Shown here: positions 31,787-44,442 of the stretch, piece by piece
Position numbering within the stretch: position 1 is the stretch's first letter
Layout: each line of letters opens with the position of its first letter
Origin: Agrostemma githago
Taxonomy: Eukaryota; Streptophyta; Magnoliopsida; Caryophyllales; Caryophyllaceae
Direction: 5' to 3'
Assembly (NCBI GenBank): GCA_958450325.1
Contig: OY288248.1
Span: forward strand, 3,162,001 to 3,226,000
Length of the DNA: 64,000 nt
Notes under the pieces: generated by a model
What the model saw: only the letters and a program-made list of their open reading frames with translations
The model's database searches: none
Told to the model about the DNA's origin: nothing
Position numbers and translations under genes: made by a program

Positions 31787-32993
31787 ATGTCTGATTCTCC
31801 TCCTCAACTTCAACCTCCGTCGACTCCACCGCCGCCGCCGGCGACGGCGACGGCGGAGAAGGTAGAAATTGCGGAAGCAGAGGAGAAGAGTAGGAAGAAG
31901 AAGAACAAGAAGCCTAAACTTCCTGCTCATCCTCCTTACTTTCAGGTACTTTGATATTCGCAGCTGACTTGATTTTGAACAATTAATTTAAGTTGATCAT
32001 ATCATCCTCTGTTACTCACTCTTTTCTACTAGGCGTCGTGTTCGATATGATTACAAAATTATCGATTTTTTTGGTCTAACTTCAAGTATCATAGTGTTTT
32101 GTGTCGTTGTCGGAGTACGTAACATACAGTAGATATTATGATCAATTACTCTGCATCTGTTGATATTATGATCAATCACTCTAGACGAATCAAACAAGAT
32201 CGACTCTATTTCCTTTATGAATTGTCGAGAATATTGAAGTTTCTCTTTAGTCGTGAATAGTTTAGAAACCTGCAATTTGGATTTCCTTTAGAATTTGTCG
32301 AGAATATTGAAAATTCTCTTTAGTTGTGAATAGTTTAGAAACCTGCAATCTGGATTTCCTTTAGAAATTATCGAGAATACTGAAGACTCTCTTTAATTGC
32401 AATAGTTTAGAAATCTGGAATTTGGATTTGAATGAGAGGGAGTAATAAGAATGTATGATTATGATGAATGGCAGATGATAAAAGAAGCAATCGCGGGGTT
32501 AAACGAGAAAGGAGGATCAAGCCCCTACGCAATCGCAAAATACATGGAGCAGAATCAGAAATCAGTACTCCCTCCCAATTTCCGCAAGATCCTCGGCCCT
32601 CAGCTCAAGAACTCGGTGGCAAAGGGTAAACTAATCAAGGTGAAGGCCTCCTTCAAGCTCTCGCCTCACGAGCTGTCCAAGTCCAAGAAGAAAGACACCA
32701 AGACCAGGGCCGCCAGGGCCAACGCCAACACTGACGGGGATAAGTCGAGTAGGACCAGGAGGAGGAAGCCCAAGTCCAGGAAGGTGAGCAACATCGTAAA
32801 CCCAAACCCAAATCCTACCCCGGCTTTTCCTAATGTGGGGGCCAACACCAGGGGACGGAGGAGTAAGCGGTCTGCACCCGCCATGGCCCCCAAGCTCAAG
32901 CCCAAGCAGTTGAAGTCTATCAAGTCTCAGGCCGCCAAGAAGGTTAAGAGGGTGGCTGCTGCTACTGCTACTGCTACTGCCGCCTCCTCTTAG
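31787..32993 (+). CDS. Linker histone H1, HIS1-3-like, 225 aa
   Basis: Binds linker DNA between nucleosomes. Exons 31787-31945 and 32475-32993; the intron is GT-AG with phase 0. The acceptor is set by homology: PKLPAHPPYFQ joins MIKEAIAGLNEKGGSSPYAI. The H15 globular domain spans about residues 47-120 (FRKILGPQLKNSVAKGKLIK, VKASFKLS). The short acidic/Pro-rich N-tail has a poly-Pro and Ala-Thr run. The C-tail is Lys/Arg-rich with TRRRKPKSRK and RGRRSKR clusters and ends in an Ala-Thr repeat. HPPYFQMIKEA and the late KSIKS motif match the drought-inducible HIS1-3 type that I recall from Arabidopsis, more than the main H1.1/H1.2. Confidence 0.93.
32208..32427. repeat. Three 73-bp tandem repeats in the H1 intron
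   Basis: Copies start at about 32208, 32281 and 32354. Each begins ATTTCCTTTA, contains TCGAGAATA and AGTTTAGAAA, and ends CTGCAAT-TGG or similar. They lie just before the splice acceptor. Confidence 0.85.
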
Positions 32994-33099
32994 TTATTTT
33001 AGTGGAGTTTTAAGACCTGGTGGAATGTAATGGTGTAATATGTAAATTATGAAGAATAAAGTGGAGTTGTGTTTATCTTGTACAAATTCCTGAATCTAG

Positions 33100-33360
33100 C
33101 ATCAATCTCACTGTAAGTGGAGTTGTTTTAGACAACTGGGGTCCTCACAGTCTCCGGTCACAACTTGTCTCGTGAACAGCATCCGAGTCTGAGTCCCTAA
33201 CCTGAAGTATGCTAAAATGGCCCAACTCACCTCCCTTTCTCAACCTCCTGACACCCTTAATGGAAGACTGGCATGGTCGAGGAACACTCGGCCCTCCTAA
33301 AAGATCACATTTGAACCTTGGTCCTTGGTTCCCCCAAATCCCTCCCATAATGTCATTGGA
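33100..33360. other. Spacer downstream of H1
   Basis: Follows the probable H1 3' UTR (32994-33100). No gene seen. Confidence 0.4.
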
Positions 33361-33369
33361 TATCGGTTT

Positions 33370-33830
33370 CTAACCTATCGCGCAATCATTGGTAGTCTTC
33401 AATACTTGTTCCTTGCTCGTCCTAATATTTCGTTTGGTGTTAACAAGCTGGCTCGATGGCTCGCTTTGAAACCGTTTTTCATCATCTCAAACTCTTAAAA
33501 GGCTATATGACGCTTGGTATCCAGTTGCATCATAACACTCTGTTATCGCGCTTCATGCCTTCTGTGATGCTGATGAGAAAAACAATCATGTTTCTTCCAC
33601 TAGCTATATTGTCCGCTTAGGCCGGAATCCGGTCTCCTTGACCTCCCAGAGAAAGAAAAGACACTCTAGCTCTCTCCACTACCGAGGACAGACAGGCTCC
33701 GTGCTGTGGCTACTGTCATCTCCGAAGTCATCTGGCTTAGATCCCTGCACTTTGAACTTCCCTTCAATATCACGGATCCTCCCGTGATTTGTTGCCATAA
33801 TCTAGGAGCTACGAGAACTTCATAACTATC
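33370..33830 (+). pseudogene. Degenerate Ty1/copia RT-RNase H fragment
   Basis: Pieces in different frames read YRAIIGSLQYL, ARPNISFGVNKLARW, LKGYMTLGIQLHHN, LHAFCDADE and SLTSQRKKRHSS. These are the connection/RNase H segment of copia Pol (YRS..GSLQYL, RPDI.F, SDADWAG, SSK.Q). It has frameshifts and substitutions and no LTRs nearby. Dead fragment. Confidence 0.82.
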
Positions 33831-34203
33831 AACTTTCTGGTCTAAAAAGTGGCTTTTGAGAACAATATATTCCTCTTGGTCTCATCACAAATTACATTTT
33901 TTCGAATGTTGTACGCCTGCATGCATTACATTCACACCAAAGACTCAACAAAACAACTAGCTTGTCTGCATTACATACGTACCAAGACTCGTAACACAAC
34001 TAACAGGTGCTACGAAACACACGCGTTCACAATCATTTGCTAAAAGGGACATATGAAGCTGTTACATCCCGTCAAATCATACAAATCCTAACAAGGACAC
34101 CAAAGTGTGCATGCCTACTATAGGAGATAGGAGTCACAATATACAATTAGCTACTAAATAGTAACACTAGCTTACCATGAACATCAACCTTGTATTAGTT
34201 TTT

Positions 34204-37200
34204 CTACTTGAGAAGATTAGAAGTTGATTTCCACACGAATGATCTCCTCCGCACGGGGTTAGTCATCAAGTTAAGCCCAAAAACCTCCTTTGGAACCTGG
34301 GGACAGCTGAACCGGACTAACTTTGCCACAACATTGGCACTTTCTTCAATGTGATCTAAGTTCAAGGTGTCCACCCATAGGCGGTGAGCGAGCTTTAATC
34401 GCCGCCTTTTGGTGTCCAAATTGATGCCCCATCTGACATAGAGATCATTTCTTTCTTGACTTGACAATCTTCGCTTCATTAGTCTCGCCAACGCTATCCT
34501 TTCTTGGTGGAGAGATTTTTGACTGCTTGCCAAAATACACGAGTTTTCATTACAATTACTATCAAGGAATTTTAGTTAGAAAAACAAACGAGACCAATTT
34601 TCAGAAAGCAGCATGTGAAGATTATATGACTAAAGAGGGCCACATATGAGGATCAGCATTTTCATTTCGCAGGTCTGTTTTAATAAGCTAGTGGTAGTAT
34701 ATAAGTGGGGATTCCAGTGTTACTTGGAGTAGGGTGGTGAATGGTGATACCTTGAACCAGTAGTGAGCTTGTGATTATCTAAGTCGATAGAATTGCCCCA
34801 GGAAAATGCATCCTTGATGCAAGAGAGTCTTCTACGTTCAACTTCGAGGTAAATGTTGTCTGCCTGCTCCTGGTCCCCCTTGATGAAAAGTAGGAAGAAG
34901 CAAGTTCTGTGTACCAATGATATGCTGCAAAAATCCCAGAGATCAATTATCTCTCTTTTGAGGCTCTTAGAATCTAAGGGCCACGGTAAACTAGCATCCA
35001 AATCATCTTCTGGATTCAAGCCAACATCGTTCATGAACTTTGTTGAGTTATTTACCTTCTGCACAAATATATCAAATTATGACAATAATGTCGATGAATA
35101 TAGGAAACATATCAGCAGGGGAGAAAATGTTTGTATCTAGCTAAACAACATTTTTATAACAGTTTAAAGGGAGCCGCTGAGGGAATTTTGACGCTCACAG
35201 CAGGTTTTAAATCAGTTCACAAATTTAACTACTCAGTGACTTTATCTTCTTTGTTTGGATACTAAAGCAAAAGGGAAGGCGAGGGGGCGGTGCTAAGTAT
35301 TGCTTCCAAATATTTACTACGCTGAATGGATTTTAATTTGTCTTGTAAGAGGAAATGGAGCCCAGCTCTATTTTTCTAACTTCACCTATCTTCCCGTCCC
35401 TTAAAGGGTAGAATCAGCAAGAAAATACTAGGTTTATTAAACATGAAAAAAAAACCTGATTATCTGGAAGCTGAGGTTGATTTAAAAAGGGAACCTTGCT
35501 TATTTCTTTTGTTACTTCAGGGGATGCATATTTTTCAGTATAATCTTCGTGGTCAGAGATCTCAAGTATTATCGTCTGTGTTTCATCTTCAACGGGGGTA
35601 ATGTCTCCTGTGGGAATTCGAGGGCGTACATCATCAGTGTCATATTCCACTGCAGAAAGCTTCCTGTCAGTATTCTCTAATTTGACATCAAAATATAGGT
35701 CTTCTGCATTTTCATTCGCCGTCTCGTGGTTGACTTTCTCCAAAGATGATGGAGACGAAATGCTTATATCCTTTGATTGAGAAATTCTCTCACCGCAATT
35801 CACATTCTTAAGTTCGGAAAACTCATCGTCTTTCTGCTTTCCAGAGGGTTCCTTCACATCCTCACTAGAAGGAATAGCTCTATGAGGCTCATATTCATGT
35901 TTGACTATATCATCTATGCACCCATTAGTCTCATGACCCAGTGGAGATGACTTTGTTTCTTCTTCAAGTGACAAAGGGCTTCTTTGGACCTTTTCATATT
36001 CAATGCATTGGACTTCCTTGCAGTCGTCTTCTAAATAGTCCTCAGTTTCTTTGTCGTTGACCTCAGTCTGGTCACTCTGGTGTGGGTCAATGCTGGGTTT
36101 TCCTTCAATTTCTTTGGAAGAGTGGGACTGATAAACTCCAAAAGAGCTGGACGTTCGCCCATCATATTCATCAGATACTTGGTAGGGATCAAATTCCACG
36201 AAGTAGGGGGACTGTCCACCCTGGTCATCGGAAACTTGCTGGAGACGTGCCTCAAAATTATTAAGGTTTTGTTCCTCAGTTGCACTTTGTGAATCACTTT
36301 GAAAGAATTTTGGAGTTTGGTCTCCACTTTCAGCGGAAACTAGGTATGGGGAAGCATCTGCAAGCTTAGCGGTGGGTTCAATACAACGGTGATCATTTGG
36401 AGCCATATCATCAGTGCTCTGAATAATTGCAGATGTGGAGACATCACTGGGGGTCCCAATGAACAATTGTGAAAATGGTGAAGTAGGAGGAATATGTTCA
36501 TCAATGTCGGAATTTGAGTAGTTCTCATCATAACTAAGACTACTATGCCTGTCTGGGGACTGAGAGGCTCCACAGGCTGGTGAATGGGGATTATCAAAGG
36601 AATGATTATCCGTCACGGTAGTAGCATTTGAAGTGGAAACTTCAGAAGCTTGCCGCACATGCAACTTTGGGTAGGGAAACTCTTCTTCTTCCTAACCAAG
36701 AGCAAATGAAAAACAATTAATTAATGAACGAAGATCCTATGTACTGAGCGGCAGTGTCAGATCAGAGTGTAACTTCACATACCCATACAATTGGAGTTCT
36801 ACCTCCACCTTCTTGCTGCAATTCATGTATCTGAGATAGAGCAATGTCTAGTTGCTGACTCAATTCACTAACACGTCTTTCAAGCTGCATGTTAGAAAGA
36901 GGATAATAGCAGTAAAAGATTAGACAGTGCTTATAGTAGTACTGCTTCAACATTGTAATGTCAGATAGCTTTAGTGGTCCTGTCATTACTTCGGTTCCAA
37001 AGCTGGCCCTTCAATTTTTAGAAACCTTCCAGAATAAAATTTTAGGAACACAGTTGGGTACAACAACTCTCATTTTCCCGTCTCTGTCCTAGTCCTATTC
37101 GAGGGTTGGGGTATTGCGGTCATTTTCAATAAATAAAATATAGGTGAAACAAACATAACAAGAGTCGGACTAGGAAGGTTAAAACAATAAGCTACTGTAT

Positions 37201-40200
37201 AGAACAGATAAAATTAAAGGGGGAGAGGGGGAAACATCTTTACTTCACAAAGTAATTTACAAGTCAAAGCTGAAGCTGGTGTCAATGTTATATATACTGT
37301 CTCCGTTCCATCCATTTGTATATGTTTGTTTTTTTGACACTATTCATAAGTGAGGAGAATCTTCATTATAACTTCTAGTAATATATAAGATAAATCTTTA
37401 AATTGTCTAATCGAATCCATTATGAATGTCAATTTTTTTTATGACTTTTAGTAATACTCCCTCCGTCCCAAGATGATTGTCACATAAACTTTTGCACAAT
37501 AACTAAGAAATTGATGTGATGATTGAGTATGTAGACAATGATGACTCCCTTTTGTAGGGTGAGTCATAGTGTCTTGTGAGGTGGTGTGGGTTAATGAATG
37601 GCAAAATGGTAAATACTTTAACTTGGTAGGGACAAAGTTGTAAAAAGGGATGGACAATAAAAGAAAGTTGAGAAATGAAACAATCTTTAAGAACCTACTC
37701 AAAAAGGAATAGAAGACAATCTTAGTGGGACGGAGGGAGTATATAACTAAAGATATAGACAAAAAAAACGAGCATCGATGTACGTGCATAAAGTAAACGT
37801 ATACAAATGGATGGAACGGAGGGAGTATATTAATACCGCTTCTATTTTGAAGTCCTTGACTCTTAATAGATCAGCAGGATCAGCTCTGACCGATGGACTT
37901 GCACTCTTCAACTCAGTTTCCAACCTCACCAATTCTCTCTGCAAATGTTTTACTAATGCTTTATCAGACATTACCACATTAACATGTGCATTAGTAGTAA
38001 CTTCTTTGGCACAACTTGCAAAAAGGAGTGTATTCCTTGATTGTTCAGAATAACTTCTTGCAGGACTCATTGTGCAAATGACCGCCGTTCTGGCATTGCC
38101 CCCGAGAGAGGACTGCAGTATACGAGTGAGCTTAGAATCTCGGTAAGGAATATGACCAATTCCACCCTTGCTGTTTGTACATAAACATGTCAGTATCAGA
38201 ATAACATACTTATAACCCAAGACACTACACAACTGGTGAAGAAAAATACTCCGTAGGAGAGAGGAAACCACCTTAGCTTGCGAATCACTGTTCCCAACGT
38301 CAACAAACTACGATTTATGTGAGAACCTTCCTTCAATCTTGACCCAGCAGATAATGCCTGAGATGCACGCTCACTTCCCGCAAGATCAACAAAATTCTGC
38401 AAACAAAGGATGACAATTCTGAATGCTCAAAGTTGTATACAGGTTTCTGCTAAAACTAGATGAGTGGAGAACCTATGAACAAACAATAAGTCTTGTATAA
38501 GATGGTATCACACGCGATACCAACCCATCACAATACTCATTAATTCCTCATGAAATTGAATGGTTGATGTACTAGTGCTTTCTTACCAGCGTAGCTGCAA
38601 GAGTGCCTGTATGATTCTTGCCCATATACTCTCGTGTTGAACTTTCAATTGTCTGCAAAATCCAACAATGTTTTGTCAAGTACGTTCATGGTTTCACATT
38701 CCAGTGGTCACCCCTCTCCCTCCTTTACTGGCAGATATTAATAACATGGGCAATACTCAGCACGTGCTGATGAGTCTTACCAATCTGAGAATTTGATGAG
38801 ATCTGGAGCTGGCTTCGTTCAGGAATGTCTCCCCTATCTGCCTTTGTGCTGAAAAATCGGTTGGAATTCATGAAGCAAACTCTATATTAGAGAAAAGATA
38901 TCTCTAGATTTAAGTAGCTCTTACCTTCACAAATAGCAAGGAGTTCCTGGAAATGGTTCCAGTTACGCAAAGTCTCCTCAGTAAGTTTCTCAACAACTGT
39001 ACCTCTCTGTTAAGAAGATAATGACTGCTTAGTGTTGCAAATATTGCAGACCCAAAGAGTAAAAATAAAAATCAAACAAAAAAAAACGAACATGAAATTT
39101 CTAAAATGGGTCAAACCTAAGGAGTTTGATAAGAAGAAAAATCACCTCGGGGTCATCCAAGAGTCTAAGGGGACTATTATCTGCAGTCAGTAGGTCACGT
39201 ACAGATTCATTGTATATCTCCATAGCAGAAAACTTCAGGTGAAAATCCCTTTCTTTGTGCTAAAAGAATACAAATGCAATTATACATGAGCTGACCAGTT
39301 CAACGGAACATAAGTAAAAAGCCTGACGATCAAACTAGTGCATATTTCACCTTTTCGATGTACTCAAAGATGTCTGACATAGTATACTCTGTTATCCCAG
39401 TCATCGTAAATGTTTTACCACTGCTTGTCTGACCATATGCAAAAACGCTTGCTGTGAAAGAAGGGTTTTTATGTTAGTTTGACTGACATCTGATTCCAAG
39501 GTAAATAAGGGATGTAGATAGAGCATTGAGGTGAAGTGCTTACAATTAATTCCACCAACAACTGAAAGAACGACTGATTTGGCTCCTTCCTCGTACACTT
39601 GTCTTGTTGAGCAATTACACCTAAACACCCTATCTGTATTGAAAAGCACCATCCGTCCATCCCAAACAAGGAAGGTCAGTTAAGATAGTAAAAAAGACAA
39701 CGCAATAGAAGTAGCTTTTCGACTATGATAACCGAAATTCTAACAAGAAATTTATACTGAGGCAAAATATCACGATATGCTCACTCGTTTGAAGTTTGTT
39801 TGTTCTTTGTTTTTTGTTGGCAGGGATGGGTGCGAGTGTGAAGTACATATAAAGATTATACAAATTCTACTCGTGACTTGCATTTTTTTTCGAGCACCAA
39901 GCAGAGAGGTTAATGCAAAAGCTACCATGCTACAAAAACCAGCTCGATAAACAAGCATTTTTTATTAGTTTTTTTGTTGTGAAGGTGGCCACAAGGTTAG
40001 CTTTGATGCTAATGGGGTTTGCTCCACGGTCATGAGTACCACCATAATTATAATTCTTTGATCAAAGAATTCCAACATCTTGAAGAAAAATACTAGTCCA
40101 TATCTGATTCAAATGTCTTTAATTTATACTCCGTATGAAGCTACATTGTTCAATCTTACACCCAAGATCATGAGTACCACCATATTTTTAATTGCTTGAA

Positions 40201-40532
40201 GACAAATCTTGTCTGTTCAAATGTATTTTACAATTTTATATGAAGCTACAGTGTTCAATCCACCACAAAAAAAAAATTAGAAGTATTAATTACAGAAAGA
40301 AGAAAAACATGTTCTTACCAAAAGTATAGGAAGTCGGATACACAGTTCGTTCTGGTGACAGATTATTCTTATGCATGATGGTAGTGTCACTGATGCACTC
40401 CCAATCCACTAACTCATTCCTCGCAGCTTCCTTCTCATTCAAGGGCCGAACACGGACTGACACCAAAATTCTCTCATCCTCCCGTCTACTCGGCCCTTGC
40501 ATTGTTCCCCGATCCCCATCAACACTACCCAT
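34204..40532 (-). CDS. Kinesin-7 family motor (KIN-7F/NACK-like), 1053 aa, 13 exons
   Basis: ATP-driven microtubule motor. Exons (minus): 40319-40532, 39544-39633, 39351-39451, 39146-39259, 38925-39006, 38781-38848, 38587-38652, 38272-38396, 37837-38170, 36783-36884, 35456-36691, 34751-35058, 34204-34525. All phases agree. The motor domain (about residues 20-360) opens with ERILVSVRVRPLNEKEAARN. It has the P-loop GQTSSGKT (108-115), switch I NEASSRSH and switch II DLAGSE (249-254), then neck LERRVSELSQQLD. A 412-codon exon encodes an acidic, Ser-rich stalk. The last two exons encode the NACK_C domain (EIIDLWDFCSISLVHRTCFF, RLKLAHRLW). This architecture fits plant KIN-7 motors that work with NACK-PQR cytokinesis signalling. 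I place it nearer KIN7F (At2g21300/At4g38950) than NACK1, from recalled sequence. Confidence 0.93.
37297..37825. mobile_element. Stowaway MITE in kinesin intron 9, carrying a second nested MITE
   Basis: Ends CTGTCTCCGTTCCATCC and its reverse-complementary partner near 37805-37825, with TA flanks (37295-37296 and 37826-37827). Without the nested 283-bp MITE it is about 246 bp. The same family occurs in opposite orientation at 49315-49574, sharing CCATTTGTATACGTTT and TTGTCTATATCTTTAG. Its edge is about ten bases from the kinesin exon 9 donor (37836). Confidence 0.88.
37457..37739. mobile_element. Stowaway MITE nested within another MITE, 283 bp
   Basis: Ends CTCCCTCCGTCCCAAGATGA and TTAGTGGGACGGAGGGAG, with TA on both sides (37455-37456 and 37740-37741). 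The duplicated TA lies inside the outer MITE, so it is younger. Confidence 0.9.
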
Positions 40533-41496
40533 CTCGTCTCCTCTCCAAAAATCACTTTCCGGGAATAAAATTTAAACCATCAACAAAGACATGTCCTAAG
40601 ACTTAAGTACTTATCCTAATCCCATGTAACCTCCAAACCCACTTTTTGTGTCCTGTCTCTTTAAAAAAAAGTCACAAAGTTAGGAAGTAGTTGTCCTGTT
40701 GAATAGCAACACATGGGTCACCCACACTTTTTAACACCCCCATCATCTGTTCAACACAAGAAGCTAAAAGTTAATCATAGGTTAATCACATCAATAATAG
40801 ATAAACTTAACAAAGATTTCTCTATACATAATAATGATAATAATACTCTTATATACTACGAGTACATAATACTCGTATGCTCTATTATTGTGTCCCATGA
40901 TTCTACAAAACACAATATTACTTAAATAATTCCGTTAACGGCGCACCCCATAACCACAAACTTGGTTTTTAGTACTATATGATGCTTTTTTTGACTAAAT
41001 GACCCAAATCATAAACTTTATCTTATACTATTAAGTACAGTTGTCCTAAACATATTATAATCACTTGGAGGAATTAAAGAACAATGTATGTATGGATTAG
41101 ACCTCAATAACATAGGATGGGAGGAATTCTTAAACTTACTCATTAGACACCTCTTCCTATAACTTTACCACCTCAATTCCTTCACCTAGTTAGCCGATAT
41201 CAACCAATTTAGTTGATAAAATCATGATCACAAATTCTCGTACGAGACTGTCTCACACTAATTTGTGAGGGGCCCACCATAATATGTTGCCTTATGTGTG
41301 GTCTCACATTAAATCACGGGTTTGAACACCGTCAACATCATGATCGCTTTTGTGGATCCCTTTGAAACAAAAATAATAATAATAAAAAAAACTTCGCCTA
41401 ATTCAACCCACAATACCATGATTAAACCTAGCATTTCAAACATGGTCAAAATTCTGGGGGTGGAGTTAGATGTACGCAATTTTACCCTCGTGTTAG

Positions 41497-41745
41497 TGTT
41501 ACGAAACCATTTCAACCAAAACCTTAAAGGCGATGGTTGATGTCTGCTTATATTCTATTACGTCCCCACTCAAATGTCATGGGGCTTAAGAGTGGTTAGA
41601 GTGCACGGGCTCCCCGTACCATGTGCTCTGATACCATGTTACGAAACCATCCCAACCAAAACCTTAAAGGCGATGGCTGTACCATGTGCTCTGATACCAT
41701 GTTACGAAACAATCTCAACCAAAACCTTAAAGGTGATGGTTGAGG
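41497..41745 (-). repeat. Tandemly repeated copia LTR/PBS junction fragment
   Basis: GCTCTGATACCATGTTACGA, the reverse complement of a copia tRNA-Met primer site and LTR edge, occurs at about 41628 and 41690 in a 62-bp tandem unit containing CCAAAACCTTAAAGG. A third partial copy starts near 41499. No internal coding region is left. Confidence 0.75.
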
Positions 41746-42520
41746 TCCGTTTATATTCTATTAGTTAGCAATGCGAAAAGACGGGTTTTGAGATGACCCA
41801 AATTGAAAATGAAATGGCATCAAGAATGAATTTAGAAAGAATTAAAACAAAAAACAAAACAAACCTGGGGTTTATGAAGTTTATTTTGGCGTGATTATGA
41901 AACAAAGCAGGTGAAGATGAGATTGATGATCCCTGACATTCCAACCACAAGCTCAAACATCAATGACCCATCTTTTTTCCTCTAACACGTCTGAGTTTCT
42001 GACAGCTAATTCCTGGATTTTTCGTTAATGGCGGTGAAAATTTCGCGGCAAAAATATTGGAAAAAAACGACAAAAATAAATATATTTGAAGCACTATATA
42101 TATATACACACACTATTAAATAATATAATTATTACTATTAATTACTCTGTATATAATAATTATATATAGTGAAGTAGGCAATGTGGAGTAATTAAGAATG
42201 AACCTGGGATTAATTGGATAATAACGAAAAGGAGATTGATCCAAGAAAAATAAATGCGATTAGTAATCGTAGTATAGATCTAAATGAAGAAGATGAAGAT
42301 GAAAAACAAAGTGTTACATTAATGGTAAACTAAAGCACCGACACTATCACCAGTACTACTAGTACTAACTTAATTACTTACGGAGTACTACTTAATACTA
42401 ATTGTTTCGAAAAGTGAGAATGACGATTAAAATGAAACGGAATGCTAACGTTAATGGTAATGTGGGGGATTGAATTAAACCTGGAATTGTGAGAATGGAG
42501 GTAGCGGGAGAAGAGGGTGA

Positions 42521-42546
42521 TTAATTAATTAATTAATTAATTATAT
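42521..42546. repeat. (TTAA)n microsatellite
   Basis: Six or so consecutive TTAA units upstream of the kinesin gene. Confidence 0.9.
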
Positions 42547-44291
42547 TTGATTTGATTGGGGAAGTGAATAGAGAGGTGAGGTGGGGAGAGGAGAGGAGGA
42601 GATGAGTGATCATGGCTAGACTTGGGTTAATAATAATGGGGGGTTGGGAACTTGGGACTTGGGGGAGGCGGTTACCATGTCGCTCCTCGCCTAAATTACA
42701 CTTTGCTTTGATTTTCAGTCTTGTTTTTTTAATAAAGCAATCGCCCTCACCTGAAATGTCTCCTAATAATGTTAATGTGACACCGTTTTATATGAATTTT
42801 TTGTGTTAATAAAAACCAGTCTAACTAAACTACATTTACTTCCTCCGATTTTTATTTATCTTTCCATTTGACTTTTGAGTGAAAAATAAGGGTGGGTGAA
42901 AAATAAGGGTGTAGGAATGTGTGACTCAAAAGAGAAATAAAGATGAGAGAGAAATATAAGGGTAATTCTAGACCACATGTTATGGTCAAAATAGAAATAG
43001 CGAAGAAAAGATGTTTCAGCTCAGTAAAGAAATAGGGAAGAACAATAAAAATCGAATAAAATACTTATTAATTTCCGAATATTATTTGTTACGGAGCAAT
43101 ATATTGTTATTGGAGTATTATGAGTTGTGTGTACACGTAGAGGTTAAGGTTTAAGGTTTTTTTCGGGGAAAAACTACACGTAATCATTAGAGAAAGGAAA
43201 ATACACGTAGTTGTCTGTTCTTATTACTATAACGAAATACAGAGTTACTAGGAGGTGAGATTTCTTTCTCGATTCGAGTTTTTTTTGTTCAAAAGTACAC
43301 GAAAAATACTAAATAGAAAAGGTGGGAAAGAAATTTTCCAACAAGGGAGAGAATGAATGAATATGGAATGGATTGAATTCTCATTGAATTATCATTCGGT
43401 TGGACAATGTTTAAATACAAGGTACACAAAGATTACAATCTCTAGAAACTAGGAAACTGTATATGTTAATTAATCAGCAATTAATAACAAACAAATAGAG
43501 AAAGTTCATCATTTTGGAGACTATTTCATCAGATGTATAGATTTCTTCGCGAAAGGCTGTGTCAATAAACAACGATATATAGAAAGCTATGCAGAAGCGC
43601 TTTTTTCTAATAGTGATCTTTGTCTCAATGATGTTCCTTATTTATTTTTTACAAATTTGTATTCAGTTAAATTTGACATCATTTGTAGATTCCGGATAAC
43701 TTATTATTAATGATATTGATCTTCACTTTCAAATAACAAACAAAATAATATGGAGTATGTGAATCATCAAATCGAGCTCGAGGGAGACCCTTGGTAAAAA
43801 TTGATGACAAGATTTGAACATTAAGCACTTTGATGTGACCGCGAGTCCCTTCATGCGAACAAAATGTATATTCATTTGAATGTGTTTGGTTAGCTGGTGG
43901 TTGACAGGATTGTCAGAGAGATGCGTAAACCTTAGACAGTGGACATTTGGACAACGAAGTTCAAATAACAAATCGCACAACAACATGTGTCCACGACGAC
44001 ATTGGCCACACCAAAGCTGTTAACTATGACGAATGCGGTAACTACGGATATTGATGCTGGAAATTGACCCATTTTATAGCACCCTTCAATAGGTTACACT
44101 TTTCTATTGATGCAATTACACTTTCCTTTATTGGGTGTGTCAGCCAGTAGGTTACACTTTTCTTTTCTTTTTTTTGGTAAGTTTCACTATCACTTTTTGT
44201 TTGTAATAAACTAATAATAAATCATATTTCATTACCTTAATCTTTGTGTATAAAACAAACCTAGATTACCTATTGGGACAAAGAGAGTATA

Positions 44292-44442
44292 CTCCCTCCG
44301 TTCCTATGAATTGTTTGCCTTTGCTTTTGGTACCAAGGGCAAGAGATCCAATTAGAAGATGACATGTGGAGCCAAGAGTCAAATTACACCTAACAAGCAT
44401 TCCTAAAATAGAAAGACAAACAATTCATTGGAACGGAGAGAG
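44292..44442. mobile_element. Stowaway MITE of the mariner-related family, 151 bp
   Basis: Ends CTCCCTCCGTTCC and GGAACGGAGAGAG with TA flanks. The interior shares GACATGTGGAGC, CATTCCTAAAATAGAAAGAC and GAATTGTTTGCCTTT with the MITE at 31324. Confidence 0.88.

Larger units (their letters stand above)
40533..42600. other. Upstream region of the kinesin, with copia PBS scraps and a possible leader intron
   Basis: No protein gene. On the minus strand, CAG/GTTT-type donor sites near 41869 and 42480 and the CT-rich stretch at 42480-42600 suggest a non-coding first exon and a leader intron of the kinesin gene. Only RNA data would prove it. Copia-derived repeats (41497-41745) and a (TTAA)n tract (42521-42546) lie here. 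Confidence 0.4.

Noticed and set aside
31599..31865. 88-aa ORF ending in an Arg repeat
   Set aside because: Out-of-frame reading through the H1 leader and its CCG/GGC-rich first exon.
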